Source: Bacillota bacterium
GTDB taxonomy: Bacteria > Bacillota > UBA4882 > UBA8346
Direction of reading: 5' to 3'
Length of the DNA stretch: 64,000 nt
Assembly: GCA_023435225.1 (NCBI GenBank)
Contig: JAEYRX010000013.1
Span: 1 to 64,000, forward strand
The notes under the pieces were generated by a model. It was given only the letters and a program-made list of their open reading frames with translations. It was not told the origin of the DNA and made no database searches. Numbering within the stretch: the stretch's first letter is position 1; the number at the start of each line of letters is the position of its first letter. Shown here one piece after another: positions 62,551 through 64,000 of the stretch. The position numbers and the translations under genes are program-made.

Positions 62551-63772
62551 CTTTCAATAAAATGGTACTAACAGCTCCAGCCAGAGCAATTATTGCGGCC
62601 AACCAAAACGAAGGAGCGAAGGTCCCAAATGTATCAGCGATTTTTCCGGCGATAACCGGTCCCAATGCCTGTCCAATCCCAAATAGCAACGTAATAAACC
62701 CCAAAGCAGCCGGAGCCAATTCAAAGCCTAACAAATCACCACATACTGCAGCCATAATCGCCGGGATGCTCCAAGCTGTAAGACCATAAATTATCACCGA
62801 AAATAGAAACAGCAATTGATTACCCCCTATGGCGAAGCAACCGAAGGCTAACGAATGAATTAGAAACAAAATTATTAAAGTCTTTCTACGGCCTATCCGA
62901 TCGGATACGGAACCCCATATTAAGCCACAAAGTAAACTACACCAGCCCATAATCATAAATAATCCCCCGGCGGTGGAAGTAGTGTATCCCCCTTCAGCAA
63001 TTAAATACTTAATAAAAAAAGTCATGTAAATGATATAGGAAAAGCCAAAAGCTATATAAATAAAACCAATTTTCCATACTATTGATGAACGGTAAACCAG
63101 AGCCCAATTACGCTTTTTAGTCGGATTCGTCTTTTCAGGTAAAACACCCGAATGGCCAACCGGACTCAAGCCAATCTCTGTTGGATGATTTCGAATAAGT
63201 ATTAAAGTACCCAGCGCCATAAAAAGAGTCAATCCCCCGAAAACATACCAACAAATACGCCAGGAACTTTCTCCATGCCCGGAAATAATCAGAGGCGCCA
63301 TAATCCCGGTTACTATTAAAGCTACTGATGATCCCGAAACAGCGATACCCGATGCTAAACCACGTTTCTTAATATCAAACCAGGCAGCCCAAAGTCCCAT
63401 AGTCGCCACATTAGCCGCTCCGCTTCCGATTCCCGTCAATCCCCGCCAAAGAGCCAGCTCTGGAAATCCTTTAGCCAAACCGGTAAAAATCATCCCTAAG
63501 CCTGCTAAAATTAACCCTAAAGTAACTACCACACGAATACCATACCGGGATGCCAGGGCGCCTCCGATAATAGACATTACAAGGTATCCAGCTAAATTAA
63601 AGGTTGCTAATAATCCCATATGTTCGTTAGTAAGAGCCAAATCCAACTGGATCGCAGGTAAAACAGTACTATAACCGAAACGGGCCAACCCCAATGCGCC
63701 AAAAACGGCAAAAGTACCCATTATAAGTACCGTCCAACCATAATGAAACCTTATAGCAGATTCTTTGTGCAA
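62537..63772 (-). CDS. MFS transporter
   Basis: Major facilitator of 411 residues with twelve membrane segments. The typical loop 2-3 motif is seen as GGALASRYGIRV and again as GSVSDRIGRRKT between spans 8 and 9. It is of the OFA/YbfB-like type for organic anions or sugars; the substrate is not clear. The frame starts at 63811, but GGAGGG lies seven bases before the TTG at 63772, which gives a usual N-terminus (LHKESAIRFHYGW). The last codons and the stop belong to a family C foldback element, so its original C-terminus was replaced. Confidence 0.85.
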   Translation of the reverse strand: MHKESAIRFHYGWTVLIMGTFAVFGALGLARFGYSTVLPAIQLDLALTNEHMGLLATFNLAGYLVMSIIGGALASRYGIRVVVTLGLILAGLGMIFTGLAKGFPELALWRGLTGIGSGAANVATMGLWAAWFDIKKRGLASGIAVSGSSVALIVTGIMAPLIISGHGESSWRICWYVFGGLTLFMALGTLILIRNHPTEIGLSPVGHSGVLPEKTNPTKKRNWALVYRSSIVWKIGFIYIAFGFSYIIYMTFFIKYLIAEGGYTTSTAGGLFMIMGWCSLLCGLIWGSVSDRIGRRKTLIILFLIHSLAFGCFAIGGNQLLFLFSVIIYGLTAWSIPAIMAAVCGDLLGFELAPAALGFITLLFGIGQALGPVIAGKIADTFGTFAPSFWLAAIIALAGAVSTILLKEGFS

Positions 63773-63919
63773 TTCTGTCCCTCCTACCATTCTACTCCAA
63801 AAAAAATACAAATCGTTTATTCTCTGTTTATCGCTTTTTCCCTGCTTCTTCCAATAATGTTACTCATAATTTAAATATAAAAAAGGAACCTAAAATTTTA
63901 AATTTCTCCTAATATCTGG

Positions 63920-64000
63920 TTGACAGTTATCTGTATATACAATATAATACTTTTGTACACTGTATACAATAATTATGTTGTTCAAGTATCTGAAAGGAGA
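63920..64000 (+). promoter_or_regulatory. Consensus promoter and operator of a gene beyond the window
   Basis: TTGACA (63920-63925), 17 bases, TATAAT (63943-63948). The palindrome TGTATATACA (63932-63941) lies in the spacer and TTGTACACTGTATACAA (63953-63969) just past it; both resemble GntR-family operators. GAAAGGAGA ends the window, so a start codon must follow directly. It is divergent from the MFS gene and may drive its regulator. Confidence 0.7.

Overview
The window reads as a low-GC, anaerobic, endospore-forming member of the Bacillota that probably also has an outer membrane. Spore traits are an H-type small acid-soluble spore protein gene (55166-55351), a DUF1540 protein and a LysM coat-like protein. 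Two signal-peptide proteins (5879-6388 and 61415-61867) look like small outer-membrane beta-barrels ending in Phe. Together these suggest a diderm spore former of the Hydrogenispora/Limnochordia kind; the lineage is an inference, no marker gene is present. Anaerobic traits are several Fe-S and radical-SAM proteins and a thioredoxin-reductase-like flavoprotein without NADPH-site motifs.

Layout. 1-1360: an IS4-family element. 1.6-5.4 kb: two convergent two-component systems. 5.8-11.2 kb: a c-di-GMP block (active-type GGDEF protein, two PilZ proteins) with a LysM protein and a beta-barrel. 11.3-19.8 kb: a KduD-like SDR lacking its catalytic Tyr, a cupin, a small Mn/Ca transporter-like protein, tRNA-His, a GH13 amylase, the flavoprotein, a GAF protein with a degenerate GGDEF motif, PlsC and the ribosome hibernation factor. 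20-27 kb: gltB-gltD. 27-34 kb: accessory island with two mobile-type repeats, a phage-type ThyX-like gene, a SUKH protein, an unknown small protein and a secreted PLD-RHS-TNT polymorphic toxin gene broken by one amber codon; then folA and a candidate structured RNA. 34.5-36.3 kb: an AraC/GyrI regulator divergent from a Phd-Uma2 fusion with a consensus promoter and operator. 36.3-40.8 kb: the TPP-riboswitch operon thiD-thiM-thiE-HAD-thiC. 41-44.8 kb: gene remnants, GNAT, GH43, SplB-like radical SAM. 45.4-48.9 kb: LysR and a leuC-leuD-tam operon. 49-54 kb: radical SAM DUF1848, acetyltransferase, flavin reductase, MocR regulator and three decayed redox genes. 54-64 kb: zinc ribbon, SspH, EFR1 ferredoxin, DacF-like peptidase, NfeD/flotillin pair, beta-barrel, thioesterase and MFS transporter.

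The strongest unexplained signal is a set of dispersed foldback elements: family A (about 105 bp, 3 copies), family B (about 230 bp, 2 copies), family C (115-116 bp, 4 copies plus a fragment) and family D (about 116-147 bp, 4 copies). Several sit exactly at gene ends and supply the stop codon, and some are flanked by 7-10 bp direct repeats, so they look like non-autonomous mobile elements that now act as gene borders. At least four short gene remnants (41258, 48950, 50497, 53785) show active gene decay.
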